From contig JBKDKX010000010.1 of NCBI GenBank assembly GCA_046344715.1, positions 1-64,000 of the forward strand: a DNA stretch of 64,000 bases, written 5' to 3'. The DNA is from CAZAQK01 sp046344715 (GTDB lineage Bacteria; Pseudomonadota; Alphaproteobacteria; Rickettsiales; SXRF01). Below, in pieces: positions 43,204 through 52,721 of this stretch. Within the stretch, counting starts at the first letter, position 1; every line of letters starts with the position of its first letter. The position numbers and the translations under genes are program-made. A model generated the notes under the pieces. It saw only the letters and a list, made by a program, of their open reading frames with translations. It did no database searches and was not told where the DNA came from.

Positions 43204-44717
43204 TGCCTCTGGCGCAGAAATTGCCGATATTTCCCGGGCATGATATTTTCACGTCACATTATCAGCGTGGCCTGCCACAACTGGTCTGGGTAAAATGCCC
43301 CGCAGATTTGGATACGCCCGTTGCCGCCATGCTGCGACTTAAAAGTGATGAAGATCCTTGTTTTCTGTTGGAATCTGTTGAAAAAGGCGAGATACGCGGG
43401 CGTTATTCGGTCATTGGTTTAGCCCCCGACATTATCTGGCGTTGCCGCGGCAATGTGGCAGAAATAAGCACAGGAAAAAATCTTGCCTCTGGCACATTTT
43501 CTCCATGCAAAAAACCAAGCCTTGAAGCACTACATGAGTTATATGAGGCCTCAAAAATAGATATTCCTGAAGGCCTGCCACCCATGGCTTCCGGCATTGT
43601 AGGATACATGGCGTATGACATGGTTCGGTTGGTAGAAAAATTGCCAGAAAGCAAGCCAGATACGCTGGAGATACCAGATAGTATTTTCATACGCCCGCGC
43701 ATCATGGTGATTTTTGATGCCGTAACCGATAGCAAATATATTGTAACAAGCGTCTGGCCAGAACAATCCGGCAACGCAGATGACGCGTATCATGCGGCAA
43801 AAGCACGCATACATGCAGTGCTGGAAAAATTCCAAGCAACACTCCATGCGGGAGAAAAAGGTGAATTTCACCCTGTCAGCACGTCCCATTTCAAACCCAA
43901 TACCACCCGCAGCGAATACGATGCCATGGTGGCAAAGGCGCGTGAACATATTGCCGCCGGTGATATTTTTCAGGTGGTGCTTTCACAGCGTTTTTCTGCG
44001 CCATTTGCACTACCACCATTTGCGCTGTATCGCGCGCTGCGCCAACTGAACCCCTCGCCTTTCCTGTTCTATCTGCATATGGGCAACTTCACGCTGGTGG
44101 GGTCAAGCCCTGAAATACTTGTGCGCCTGCGCGACGGTGAAGTAACCATCCGCCCCATCGCCGGTACACGTAAACGCGGCCGTGACCATAAGGAAGATAT
44201 GGAATTGGCCGCCGATTTACTTTCCGACCCCAAGGAAATTTCCGAACATTTGATGCTGCTGGATTTAGGCCGTAATGATGTTGGCCGTGTAGCACGCATC
44301 GGCACGGTGCGCACCACGCAGAAAATGATCATCGAAAACTATTCGCACGTGATGCATATCGTATCGAATGTGGTGGGTGAGATTGATACGAAATATGATG
44401 CGCTCGCGGCACTCATGGCAGGCTTTCCGGCAGGCACGGTGAGCGGCGCGCCAAAAATCCGCGCTATGGAAATTATCAATGATCTGGAAAAAACCCGCCG
44501 CAGCTTTTACGGCGGCTGCATTGGGTATTTCTCCGGCAATGGCAATATGGATACGTGTATCGCGCTGCGCACCGGCCTCATCAAGGATGGTACGCTGCAT
44601 GTGCAGGCGGGCGGCGGCATTGTGGCCGAAAGCGATACGGAAGCAGAATATCAGGAATGCGTGAATAAATCCCGTGCATTGATACGCGCCGCCGAGGAGG
44701 CTATAAAGTTTGTATGA
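43203..44717 (+). CDS. trpE: Anthranilate synthase component I
   Basis: Makes anthranilate from chorismate and ammonia. The N-terminal regulatory region has LLESVEKGEIRGRYSVIG. The chorismate-binding domain contains FQVVLSQRFSAPF, FLFYLHMGNFTLVGSSPE, RPIAGTRKRG and GYFSGNGNMDTCIALRTG. It is 504 aa. It starts inside the stop codon of the foldase gene, so no leader or attenuator fits between. Confidence 0.97.
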   Translation: MPLAQKLPIFPGHDIFTSHYQRGLPQLVWVKCPADLDTPVAAMLRLKSDEDPCFLLESVEKGEIRGRYSVIGLAPDIIWRCRGNVAEISTGKNLASGTFSPCKKPSLEALHELYEASKIDIPEGLPPMASGIVGYMAYDMVRLVEKLPESKPDTLEIPDSIFIRPRIMVIFDAVTDSKYIVTSVWPEQSGNADDAYHAAKARIHAVLEKFQATLHAGEKGEFHPVSTSHFKPNTTRSEYDAMVAKAREHIAAGDIFQVVLSQRFSAPFALPPFALYRALRQLNPSPFLFYLHMGNFTLVGSSPEILVRLRDGEVTIRPIAGTRKRGRDHKEDMELAADLLSDPKEISEHLMLLDLGRNDVGRVARIGTVRTTQKMIIENYSHVMHIVSNVVGEIDTKYDALAALMAGFPAGTVSGAPKIRAMEIINDLEKTRRSFYGGCIGYFSGNGNMDTCIALRTGLIKDGTLHVQAGGGIVAESDTEAEYQECVNKSRALIRAAEEAIKFV

Positions 44718-45292
44718 AAATCATCCTCCTCGATAACTATGATAGCTTCACTTATAACCTGCTGCATTACATCGGCGAGTTGAAGGCAGATGTGACGGTG
44801 TATCGCAATGATACGATTACGGCAGATGCACTTATAGCCAAAAAACCGGATGGCATCGTGATATCCCCCGGCCCGGGCAACCCTGCCGAATCCGGCATTT
44901 GCCTTGAGCTGGTGAAAAAAGCATCCGGCATTATTCCTATCCTTGGTGTGTGCCTTGGCCATCAGGCCATTGGTGAGGCTTTTGGCGGCAAGGTGGTACG
45001 CGCACCTAAACCGATGCATGGAAAAGTGAGTGAAATTTATCACGAAGGGCGCAGCGTGTTTAAGGATTTGCCGATTCCGTTCAAAGCTACGCGTTACCAT
45101 TCGCTCATCGTTGACCGTGCATCACTGCCGGAGTGCCTTGAAGTTACCGCCATCACTGCTGATGACGGCCTCATCATGGGGCTTTCGCACAAAACACACA
45201 ACACACATGGCGTGCAGTTCCACCCAGAATCCATCGCCTCAGAATACGGGCATGAACTGATACGGAATTTTCTTGATGGAATAAAACGGTGA
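44714..45292 (+). CDS. trpG: Anthranilate synthase component II (glutamine amidotransferase)
   Basis: Supplies ammonia to TrpE. IILLDNYDSFTYNL opens the protein, GVCLGHQAIGEAFGG carries the nucleophile Cys, and VQFHPESIAS the His-Glu pair. It is 192 aa. ATGA-type overlaps link it to trpE and trpD. Confidence 0.97.
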   Translation: MKIILLDNYDSFTYNLLHYIGELKADVTVYRNDTITADALIAKKPDGIVISPGPGNPAESGICLELVKKASGIIPILGVCLGHQAIGEAFGGKVVRAPKPMHGKVSEIYHEGRSVFKDLPIPFKATRYHSLIVDRASLPECLEVTAITADDGLIMGLSHKTHNTHGVQFHPESIASEYGHELIRNFLDGIKR

Positions 45293-46314
45293 CCACAAAC
45301 ACAATACACACTATTCTTGCGCTGCTGGCGGATAAAAAAAATTTGCCGCTGGATACTGCCACGCGCGCTTTCCAGATCATCATGAATGGCGGCGCAACAC
45401 CAGCGCAGATGGCAGCGTTTGTGACAGCACTGCGGCTCAAAGGCGAAACCGTGGAAGAAATCACCGGCGGTGCAATGGCACTTCGCGCCAAATGCACAAA
45501 ATTTAATGCGCCAGTTGGCGCGATTGACCCATGCGGCACGGGTGGGGATGCAAAAGGTACCTATAACATTTCAACCGCGGTTGCCTTTGTGCTTGCTGCC
45601 TGCGGCGTGCCCGTGGCAAAGGCGGGAAACCGTGCGGTTTCCTCTGCTTCCGGTTCTGCCGATGTGCTTAAGGCACTGGGTGTGAATGTGGATGCCGAAC
45701 CTGCCGTTATGGAACGTTGCATCCGCGAGCTAAACATCGCCTTCCTGCTTGCGCCAAAATATCACCCAGCAGTACGCCATATTTCCCCCGTGCGGCAGGA
45801 GCTGGGTTTCCGCACCATATTTAATTTGCTTGGCCCAATTTCAAACCCCGCCAACCTCACCTATCAGTTCATGGGCGTGTATGACAAAAAATGGCTGGAG
45901 CCCCTCGCCCACGCGATGAAAGAATTGGGATTAAAGCGTGCGTGGATTGTACATGGCAATGACGGGCTGGATGAGCTTACACTCTCTGGTGCATCCACCG
46001 TTGCTGAACTCAAAGATGGCGCAGTTCACTCTTTTGAAATAACTCCTGAGGAAGCTGGCCTTCAGGGCGCATCTTTGGATGAATTAAAAGGTGGTAATGC
46101 CGAGCATAATGCTGCGGCATTGAAATCTGCCATTTCAGGAATGGAGTCCGCCTACCGCCGATCGGTGCTGTATAATACTGCTGCTGCATTGCTGGTTGCT
46201 GAAAAAGTACACTCACTGAAAGAGGGAGTGGCTATGGCAGCAGAGTCTATCGATTCTGGCGACGCTCACAAAGTGCTGATGAAATTCGTGGATATGAGCA
46301 ACACAAAAGCATGA
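45289..46314 (+). CDS. trpD: Anthranilate phosphoribosyltransferase
   Basis: Transfers phosphoribose from PRPP to anthranilate. PCGTGGDAKGTYNISTA is the Gly-rich PRPP loop, and AGNRAVSSASGSADVLKALG and FLLAPKYHPA are conserved. It is 341 aa, with a GTG start overlapping trpG by 4 bp. Confidence 0.97.
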   Translation: MTTNTIHTILALLADKKNLPLDTATRAFQIIMNGGATPAQMAAFVTALRLKGETVEEITGGAMALRAKCTKFNAPVGAIDPCGTGGDAKGTYNISTAVAFVLAACGVPVAKAGNRAVSSASGSADVLKALGVNVDAEPAVMERCIRELNIAFLLAPKYHPAVRHISPVRQELGFRTIFNLLGPISNPANLTYQFMGVYDKKWLEPLAHAMKELGLKRAWIVHGNDGLDELTLSGASTVAELKDGAVHSFEITPEEAGLQGASLDELKGGNAEHNAAALKSAISGMESAYRRSVLYNTAAALLVAEKVHSLKEGVAMAAESIDSGDAHKVLMKFVDMSNTKA

Positions 46315-47102
46315 CCAATATCCTCGCCGAAATTTGCACCACCAAACGTGAGGAAATATCCAAACGCAAACAAACCACCAGTGAATCTACATTACTTCAG
46401 CAGATAAAAAAAACAACCGCACCGCGCAGGTTCATCAGCGCACTGAAAAATAAAATTGCCGGCGGGCAGTTCGGACTGATTGCCGAAATTAAAAAAGCTT
46501 CGCCCAGCGCTGGGCTGATACGTAAGGATTTTGACCCTGTAACACTCGCCAAAGCCTATGAAGCAGGCGGAGCAGCCTGTCTTTCGGTACTCACGGATGA
46601 GCCATATTTTCAGGGTCGTGATGAATATCTTCAGCAGGCAAGAAATACTTGCACCCTACCCCCGCTCCGCAAGGATTTCATGGTGGATACGTACCAGATT
46701 ACGGAATCACGCGCACTGGGTGCCGATTGTATATTGCTGATTATGGCTGCACTCTCTGATGCACAGGCAAAGGAAATGTATGCCGCAAGCACAGCACTTG
46801 GCATGGACACACTCTTTGAAGTGCATGATATGCACGAGCTGGAACGCACACTGGCACTTGCGCCACAAATGATTGGCATCAATAACCGTAACCTTAAAAC
46901 CATGGCGGTTGATTTAAGCACTTCAGAATCACTTGCAAAACACATTCCGCCTACTATCCTAACGGTATGTGAAAGCGGTATTCGCACACATGAGGATGTC
47001 CTACGTATGAAAAATGCAGGCATTTCTTGCTTTCTGGTAGGAGAATCACTCATGCGCGAAACCGATGTAACACAGGCAACACGCCAGCTACTTGGAGCAT
47101 AA
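46311..47102 (+). CDS. trpC: Indole-3-glycerol phosphate synthase
   Basis: TIM-barrel enzyme closing the indole ring. LIAEIKKASPSAGLIRKDFD carries the catalytic Lys, with ACLSVLTDEPYFQG, LRKDFMVDTYQI, IGINNRNLKTM and ESGIRTHEDV following. It is 263 aa. Unlike E. coli there is no fused TrpF; trpF, trpB and trpA are not in the window. Confidence 0.97.
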   Translation: MTNILAEICTTKREEISKRKQTTSESTLLQQIKKTTAPRRFISALKNKIAGGQFGLIAEIKKASPSAGLIRKDFDPVTLAKAYEAGGAACLSVLTDEPYFQGRDEYLQQARNTCTLPPLRKDFMVDTYQITESRALGADCILLIMAALSDAQAKEMYAASTALGMDTLFEVHDMHELERTLALAPQMIGINNRNLKTMAVDLSTSESLAKHIPPTILTVCESGIRTHEDVLRMKNAGISCFLVGESLMRETDVTQATRQLLGA

Positions 47103-47103
47103 T

Positions 47104-47790
47104 ATGCAGGATTTTCTTTCGTGGTTTAGCTTTCAGGATTTGATTGCATTGGTATTTTTCCTCACCTGCTGGTTTGGATATGCGCGTTATGCAGAGCATG
47201 AATCACGCCCCAATTTGGTATCTGCCACCAACCACTACCGCCTGCAATGGATGCGGGAAATGCTGGCACGGGAAAACCGTTCGCTTGATGCAATAATGGT
47301 AGGTAACCTCGCCCGCAGCTTTACCTTCTTTGCCAGCACTACCATTTTCATTTTAGCCGCGCTGGTTTCTATGCTGGGATACCGCGAACGCATGAATGAA
47401 ATTCTCTCCCATCTGCCATTTACGACACTGAACGACCCTGTCATGTGGCAGATAAAAATCTTCCTGCTCATTATCATCTTTATTTATGCTTTCTTTAAAT
47501 ACACATGGTCGATGCGCCAGTATAATTATGTGAGCATCTTCATCGCTGCCGCCCCTGATTACCGCGTGCGTAAAGACGAGCATGAGGAAATCGCCATACA
47601 GGGCGCACAGCTCACCGGCAATGCCGCCAAACATTTCAATAATGGTCTGCGTGCTTATTATTTCGGGCTTGCTGCGCTTGCATGGTGCATCAATCCGTAT
47701 TTGTTTATCATCGCAACATTCTGGGTGGTATTGGTGACATATCGTCGAGAATTCCGTTCGCACACGCTCAAAACACTAGTTAAAAAATGA
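47104..47790 (+). CDS. DUF599 family membrane protein
   Basis: Inner-membrane protein with about four hydrophobic helices (around 8-24, 70-95, 113-135, 186-215). It shows DUF599 features: WFGYARYAEHESRPNLVS, WMREMLARENRSLDAIM and NLARSFTFFASTTIFILA. It is 228 aa. GGAG before ATG 47104 sets the start. Function of the family is unknown. It follows trpC by one base. Confidence 0.85.
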   Translation: MQDFLSWFSFQDLIALVFFLTCWFGYARYAEHESRPNLVSATNHYRLQWMREMLARENRSLDAIMVGNLARSFTFFASTTIFILAALVSMLGYRERMNEILSHLPFTTLNDPVMWQIKIFLLIIIFIYAFFKYTWSMRQYNYVSIFIAAAPDYRVRKDEHEEIAIQGAQLTGNAAKHFNNGLRAYYFGLAALAWCINPYLFIIATFWVVLVTYRREFRSHTLKTLVKK

Positions 47791-48833
47791 GCAAACGCCC
47801 GTGGAGTGATTTCTCATCCTGCACATCGCAGACATTCGTAAAAGATTTGCTGGTAGATGCCTTGCCCGTATCACCGATTGATTTGTGCGACATGCGATCA
47901 CACAGAAGGGCAGAACGTGTGAATGCCTGCGGTGGGCACGACCCCATCCGCATACATGTTGCCTATGCGCAAGATTATCTGGCGTATGATGACAATGGCG
48001 TTCTCTATACGCCGGACGAAGAAACATACAAAAAATTACCGCGCGAAAAACGCCTGAACAAGTTCGGCCTTGCGTATCGGCACGATGCACAGCTTTATTT
48101 GCATAAGACGCTGGGAGACATCATAGTCGGTGCTGCTGTTTACCTATATAACACACATGGCTGGCGTACCGTTATTTATGATGGTTTGCGCACCATGGAA
48201 GGTGCTTATAAACTGTATTGCTTCGCGCCGGAAAGTGACATAACGGGTGGCCTGCTCGCCTTGCCCGGCCAAAGCGCGCATAACAAAGGCATGGCGGTTG
48301 ACTCCATGATGGAAGATGCGAATGGCCACGAAGTTGATATGGGCGGACATTTTGACCATCTGGATATGGAATCTAACAACCGTGTATACACAGGCTATGC
48401 GATATCCATCGCTGCAAAACAAAACCGCCTGATCCGTGAGGCTGCGTTCCTGCGTAGTGCACTCACACAGAATATGCTGGTTGCACCGCTGCGATCAGAA
48501 TTCTGGGACGACCGCCTGCCAGAAAACCGTGAGGATTTATGGAGGGTACTGGATTCTGCTGCGCGCTGCCTTGGGATTACATTACTTACAGCAGAAGATT
48601 TGCAGCTACGAAAAACGGATAAAAAACTCTTCTCGCAAAAATGGGAACGCTGGAGTTATTCGGATTTCCTTGCCAAATGGCGGGAAGTATTCAAAGGCCG
48701 CGAGGCAGAATTAATAAAACTTTTCGGGATTGCCACCCCACCCGTGCGTGAACGCGTAGAATTTTATCATGGCAATTACCAACCGATTTATGACCGCGAT
48801 TTGGTGGCAAGCGGGAAGAATTTGACCTGCTAG
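47787..48833 (+). CDS. M15-family (VanX/DdpX-like) peptidase, altered metal site
   Basis: Resembles D-Ala-D-Ala dipeptidases. VIYDGLRTMEGAYKLY precedes SAHNKGMAVDSMM, which fits the SxHxxGxAxD zinc motif (about residues 168-180). The expected C-terminal ExWH reads RSEFWDDR, so the second zinc His is Asp. The C-terminal 100 residues are an extra charged domain. It is 348 aa, longer than VanX (about 200). No signal peptide is evident. It may be active with an Asp ligand, or inactive. Confidence 0.65.
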   Translation: MSKRPWSDFSSCTSQTFVKDLLVDALPVSPIDLCDMRSHRRAERVNACGGHDPIRIHVAYAQDYLAYDDNGVLYTPDEETYKKLPREKRLNKFGLAYRHDAQLYLHKTLGDIIVGAAVYLYNTHGWRTVIYDGLRTMEGAYKLYCFAPESDITGGLLALPGQSAHNKGMAVDSMMEDANGHEVDMGGHFDHLDMESNNRVYTGYAISIAAKQNRLIREAAFLRSALTQNMLVAPLRSEFWDDRLPENREDLWRVLDSAARCLGITLLTAEDLQLRKTDKKLFSQKWERWSYSDFLAKWREVFKGREAELIKLFGIATPPVRERVEFYHGNYQPIYDRDLVASGKNLTC

Positions 48834-48871
48834 ATTTCTGCCATCCACGTTTGACGTGGTTGTGACAACCA

Positions 48872-48891
48872 GAGTGTTAGCACACTTTTTT
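48872..48891 (+). terminator. Rho-independent terminator after the M15-like gene
   Basis: Short hairpin AGTGT-TAGC-ACACT followed by six T residues; a second small hairpin CCACGT-TTG-ACGTGG lies just upstream. It closes the trp-DUF599-M15 run. Confidence 0.65.
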
Positions 48892-48967
48892 GAGCCTATA
48901 TTTATAGGAATACTCGCATCTGCTACACACCGGATGGGGGAAAATAAAATTATTTTTTATTTTATAT

Positions 48968-48992
48968 CATCACCGCGAAAGCAGGAATGATA
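48968..48992. repeat. Half copy of CCCGCGAAAGCGGG element
   Basis: A degenerate arm, with CCGCGAAAGCAGGAATGAT, resembling one half of the element at 30114. It lies immediately past the 3' end of the ELM1-like gene. Confidence 0.6.
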
Positions 48993-48995
48993 ATT

Positions 48996-50003
48996 TTAAA
49001 GAATAGCGCGGATTCTTTCTGCAAGCTGCCGCATTTCATCTGCGGCATTATAGCTCCAGCCATCCCAGCTACCCGTCCAGATATGGGCAACACCGGTATT
49101 TATAAGGCCATCTGCAAAGCATGAAGGTTTGGTATTTGTGTGTCCTGCAAGCGGCAGAATATAAAGCGGTTTACCGGTTGCTGCCGCCTCGCTCATCATA
49201 TTCACCGAATCATTGGTGACAAAAATACTATCGGCCAATGCCAGCATTCCCATATACGGATTTTCGCCGATGCCATCATATATATGCACGCGCTGATTAT
49301 CACCGAATACTTCTTTCAATATACGCGTATTATTTTCACCGGTACGACGCGAAACGGTAATCAGCAATGTACCCGTCGTCGTTGTCTGAATCGCCCGCAA
49401 TTTGGTGATTACCTCTTGCATGGCAGTAAGCGTGAGTTTGTATTTATTAGTTGAACCACCGAGTAGCACAGAAATATATGGCTTCGGATAATTCGCAAAT
49501 ATCGGCTGGAATTTTGCCTGTGCAGCCCAAAGTTTTTCCTGCGTAATAGAATGCAGCGCATACTGCGTTTTTATGACATTATTGCCAGTAATAGCATCAT
49601 GCTGCATGGCCACCACCACATCAAAATGCTTCGGTGACACATGTGGATCTTGGATATGAATGAATTTTGTCATCGCGAGGCTCGAAGAGCCGTGGCGATC
49701 CAGCTCTGGATTGCTTCGCTGCGCTCGCAATGACGATTGCAGCCCCATTGCCACCATCGCTGGCCTTCTGCCGCAGCTAATCACCACATCCGGCCACGGC
49801 GGAGAAAAACCATCACTACCTTCTGCCAACAAATGCGGAATTACGAATTTACTTAATCCTGCGGCATACGCACTGTTTGGCAGCCAAACGAAAGGCGGCT
49901 TCACTTCCGCTTCTTTCATCTGCACATCAAGATTCAGCGCTTCAGCAAGCGCGCGAACCTGCGCCTCCATACCCGCGCTTGCAGCCAATCCCCAGACGTT
50001 CAC
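48996..50003 (-). CDS. ELM1-like (DUF1022) protein with in-frame palindrome insertion
   Basis: Belongs to the mitochondrial-fission ELM1 family, GT-B-like proteins of unclear bacterial function. Typical stretches are GMEAQVRALAEALNL, PDVVISCGRRPAMVAM, HIQDPHVSPKHFDVVV and FVTNDSVNMMSEAAATGKPLY. Residues 90-112 (SLRAQRSNPELDRHGSSSLA) are foreign to the family and are encoded by a palindromic repeat inserted without breaking the frame. GTG 50003 overlaps the radC stop. It is 335 aa. Confidence 0.87.
   Translation of the reverse strand: MNVWGLAASAGMEAQVRALAEALNLDVQMKEAEVKPPFVWLPNSAYAAGLSKFVIPHLLAEGSDGFSPPWPDVVISCGRRPAMVAMGLQSSLRAQRSNPELDRHGSSSLAMTKFIHIQDPHVSPKHFDVVVAMQHDAITGNNVIKTQYALHSITQEKLWAAQAKFQPIFANYPKPYISVLLGGSTNKYKLTLTAMQEVITKLRAIQTTTTGTLLITVSRRTGENNTRILKEVFGDNQRVHIYDGIGENPYMGMLALADSIFVTNDSVNMMSEAAATGKPLYILPLAGHTNTKPSCFADGLINTGVAHIWTGSWDGWSYNAADEMRQLAERIRAIL
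49669..49735. repeat. Palindromic element inserted in frame in ELM1-like gene
   Basis: About 66 bp bounded by GTCATCGCGAGG and CTCGCAATGAC, with the inner TGGATTGCTTCGCT. It is the same family as 13622-13697. Its length near a multiple of three keeps the host frame open, adding about 22 residues. Confidence 0.9.
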
Positions 50004-50695
50004 ATTAATCCCTTTGACTTAAATGAAAAATGCTTCTTAGCGCCAATGATTACATGATCATGTACTTCAATGCCCAGTGGCCGCGCGGCCTGTACAATCT
50101 GCGTGGTCACATCAATATCTGCTTTGCTGGGGTTTACATCACCGCTCGGATGATTATGCACCAAAATCATGCTGGATGCGCCAAGCTCCAGCGCACGCTT
50201 CACCACTTCACGTGGATATACCGGCGTATGGTTTACCGTGCCTTTCTGCTGGCGTTCATCGGCGATGAGTTCCAACTTGTGATTGAGAAATAGCACATGA
50301 AATTCCTCATGTATCAGCTGGCCAAATTGCAGGCGGCAATAATCAAGTAATTGTGTCCAGCTTTTGACTATTGGCTTGTCCGCCACCTCTTCGCGCAGCA
50401 AACGCTCCGCCGCCGCCTTTGCCACTTTGATGGCAACCACCGCCGCTTCGCCAATGCCCTCCACCTTCATCAGTTCCAGCGGTTCGGCATGCAGTATCTT
50501 TCCGAAGCTGCCGAAATGTGCCAGCAATGCCTTGGCCAACGGCTTTACATCACCCATGGGTTTAGCAGGAAACAATATCATCTCGAGTAATTCATAGTCC
50601 GCCAGCGCATTTGCACCATTTTGCAGGAAGCGTTCCCTAAGCCGCTTGCGATGGCCTATGTGGTGAGGTTTAGCTGCAGTAATTGCTTCATTCAT
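50000..50695 (-). CDS. radC: RadC/JAB-domain protein
   Basis: RadC family: an N-terminal helix-hairpin-helix region (EGIGEAAVVAIKVAKA) and a C-terminal JAMM metalloprotease-like domain with ILVHNHPSGDVNPSKAD. It is 231 aa. A role in DNA repair is disputed; the JAMM residues are complete. It overlaps both neighbours in a map-(50692)-radC-ELM1 run. Confidence 0.93.
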   Translation of the reverse strand: MNEAITAAKPHHIGHRKRLRERFLQNGANALADYELLEMILFPAKPMGDVKPLAKALLAHFGSFGKILHAEPLELMKVEGIGEAAVVAIKVAKAAAERLLREEVADKPIVKSWTQLLDYCRLQFGQLIHEEFHVLFLNHKLELIADERQQKGTVNHTPVYPREVVKRALELGASSMILVHNHPSGDVNPSKADIDVTTQIVQAARPLGIEVHDHVIIGAKKHFSFKSKGLM

Positions 50696-51147
50696 TTGAT
50701 CATGGTCTTGAAATGTTCCAATGTCATTGTACCATCTCTAGTAGTCAGCGTGTTGTCATTCACGGTAATTGTAGATACAGCGCACCCATTATTTAGTGAA
50801 TCATAATACGCACCATCTTTACTTTTTATCATAATCATCACGTAGAATTTCTCCGGCGGTGTAACAATTCCATATGGACACATGCTGCTCCACGCTTTAG
50901 CCCTGATAGTAGTACGTTCTTCTTTACCCTTTAGAACAGTTTCAACAGCTATATCAACAAATTCTGGGGTGTTTTCCAACTTGTCCTCACCTTGCTGCAG
51001 TGGCGTAATGCGCTTGCCAATAATTACCAAATCAGCTGCATCCAGACTGTCTTGTACACTCCAATAGCTTGGGCAAGGCTCACATGCCATTGCTTTGGAA
51101 GAATACATAAAAATAATCGTAATGAGAAATAATGTCACATTACGCAT
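50692..51147 (-). CDS. Secreted protein, possibly NTR/TIMP-like
   Basis: It is 151 aa with a signal peptide (RNVTLFLITIIFMYSSKAMA) and an immediate mature N-terminal Cys pair (CEPCPSYW). Then come ADLVIIGKRI, VETVLKG and a later CPYG and NGCAV. This resembles the netrin/TIMP-like fold, where N-terminal Cys is followed by an ADLV strand, but the match is tentative. ATG 51147 was chosen for the signal peptide. It overlaps map by 8 bp and radC by 4 bp. Confidence 0.65.
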   Translation of the reverse strand: MRNVTLFLITIIFMYSSKAMACEPCPSYWSVQDSLDAADLVIIGKRITPLQQGEDKLENTPEFVDIAVETVLKGKEERTTIRAKAWSSMCPYGIVTPPEKFYVMIMIKSKDGAYYDSLNNGCAVSTITVNDNTLTTRDGTMTLEHFKTMIK

Positions 51148-51937
51148 AAGGCGGTTGGTTTTTCTTAGTCGGTGAACTCGTAAAAATCTCATAGCCCGTG
51201 GCGGTTACGGCCAGTGTGTGCTCGAACTGCGCAGAGAGCGATTTATCCCGTGTGGTCACCGTCCAACCATCATGACGGCTTAAATGCGTTGCCCAGTGGC
51301 CGGCGTTTATCATCGGCTCCACGGTAAAGAACATGCCTTCTTTCAGCACTTCGCCTTCGCCCGGTTCGCCGTAATGCAAAATGTTTGGTGCGGTGTGGAA
51401 CACTTGCCCGATGCCGTGCCCGCAATAATCACGCACCACAGAATATCCATGTTTTTCCGCATAGGTTTGTATGGCATGGCCAATGTGCCCCACCGTATTA
51501 CCAGGCTTTACCTGCTCAATACCCAGCATCATCGCCTCATAGGTCACCTGCGTCAGGCGCTTGGCCTTAATCGGTGGCTCACCTGCCCAGTACATGCGTG
51601 AGGTGTCACCATACCAGCCATCGAGTATTACCGTAACATCCACATTCACGATATCGCTATTTTTCAGGCGCAGATCCCCCGGAATACCATGACACACCAC
51701 ATGATTCACCGAGGTGCAGATAGATTTAGGAAAACCGCGGTAATTCAGCGGCGCCGGAATCGCCCCCCGAGATAGAATCATCTCATGACACAGATCATTA
51801 ATCTCACCGGTAGTTATCCCCGGCTGCACATGGCCTGCTACCATATCCAGCACCTCGGCGGCAAGTTTCCCCGCAGCGCGCATACCCTCAAGGTCTTTGG
51901 AGGTGTGTATTTTTATCGGTCTTGTATCGTCTAACAC
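51140..51937 (-). CDS. map: Methionine aminopeptidase, type I
   Basis: Removes initiator Met. Metal ligands appear in VNVDVTVILDGWYGDTSRMY, CGHGIGQVFHTAPNILHY and FFTVEPMINAG. NHVVCHGIPG contains the catalytic His. It is 265 aa. The map-radC neighbourhood is common in alphaproteobacteria. Confidence 0.97.
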   Translation of the reverse strand: MLDDTRPIKIHTSKDLEGMRAAGKLAAEVLDMVAGHVQPGITTGEINDLCHEMILSRGAIPAPLNYRGFPKSICTSVNHVVCHGIPGDLRLKNSDIVNVDVTVILDGWYGDTSRMYWAGEPPIKAKRLTQVTYEAMMLGIEQVKPGNTVGHIGHAIQTYAEKHGYSVVRDYCGHGIGQVFHTAPNILHYGEPGEGEVLKEGMFFTVEPMINAGHWATHLSRHDGWTVTTRDKSLSAQFEHTLAVTATGYEIFTSSPTKKNQPPYA

Positions 51938-51987
51938 TTTATCATCCTATTCGTTGCATTTTGCCAGTATAGTGCTAGTTTTTATGT

Positions 51988-52719
51988 ATGCAAACAGCAT
52001 GTCTTATAATTATTGGAAATGAAATCCTTTCTGGCCGTACGCAGGACAAAAACCTCGCATGGATAGCTAACCAGTTGAATGACGCGGGAATACGCCTGAT
52101 GGAAGTACGCGTTATTCCTGATGTTGAACAAACTATTATTGATACGGTGAATGCCTGCCGCAGCCAGTTTACCTATGTGTTTACCACAGGCGGCATAGGC
52201 CCTACGCATGATGACATTACCTCGGAATGCATTGCTAAGGCCTTTGGCCTACCCTTCGAGCGTCATCCGGAAGCCAAGGCCATCCTAGAAAAACATTACG
52301 GCGACCAGATAAATGACGCGCGCCTTAGCATGGCCGATATGCCGCGCAATGCACGGCTGATTTATAACCCCGTGAGTGCCGCCCCCGGTTTTGTGGTTGA
52401 AAATGTCTATGTGCTGGCGGGCGTGCCTTCCATCATGCAGGCGATGTTCCTGAGCATAAAAAATGAGCTTGAAGGTGGAGAGAAAATGCTCTCGCGCACG
52501 CTTGCTGCGTTTGTGACCGAAGGTATGCTGGCCGACGGACTCACGAAGATTCAGGATGCCAACCCAGAGGTGGAAATCGGCAGTTATCCCTTTTTCCGTG
52601 ATCAGAAACTGGGCACAAGCCTTGTGTCACGCGGCACCGATAAAGTACAGCTGGAGCGAGTGGCCGAGGAAATACGCCAGCTACTGCTAAGCTTTACCAG
52701 CGTGATTTACGAGGAGTAA
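51988..52719 (+). CDS. CinA-like molybdopterin-binding domain protein
   Basis: MoaB/MogA-fold protein related to the N-terminal domain of CinA. IIIGNEILSGRTQDKN opens the domain, and TTGGIGPTHDDITSE is the conserved Gly-rich motif; LAGVPSIMQAMF follows. At 243 aa it lacks the C-terminal nicotinamide-nucleotide amidase domain of full-length CinA, as is common in alphaproteobacteria. Confidence 0.9.
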   Translation: MQTACLIIIGNEILSGRTQDKNLAWIANQLNDAGIRLMEVRVIPDVEQTIIDTVNACRSQFTYVFTTGGIGPTHDDITSECIAKAFGLPFERHPEAKAILEKHYGDQINDARLSMADMPRNARLIYNPVSAAPGFVVENVYVLAGVPSIMQAMFLSIKNELEGGEKMLSRTLAAFVTEGMLADGLTKIQDANPEVEIGSYPFFRDQKLGTSLVSRGTDKVQLERVAEEIRQLLLSFTSVIYEE

Positions 52720-52721
52720 CA

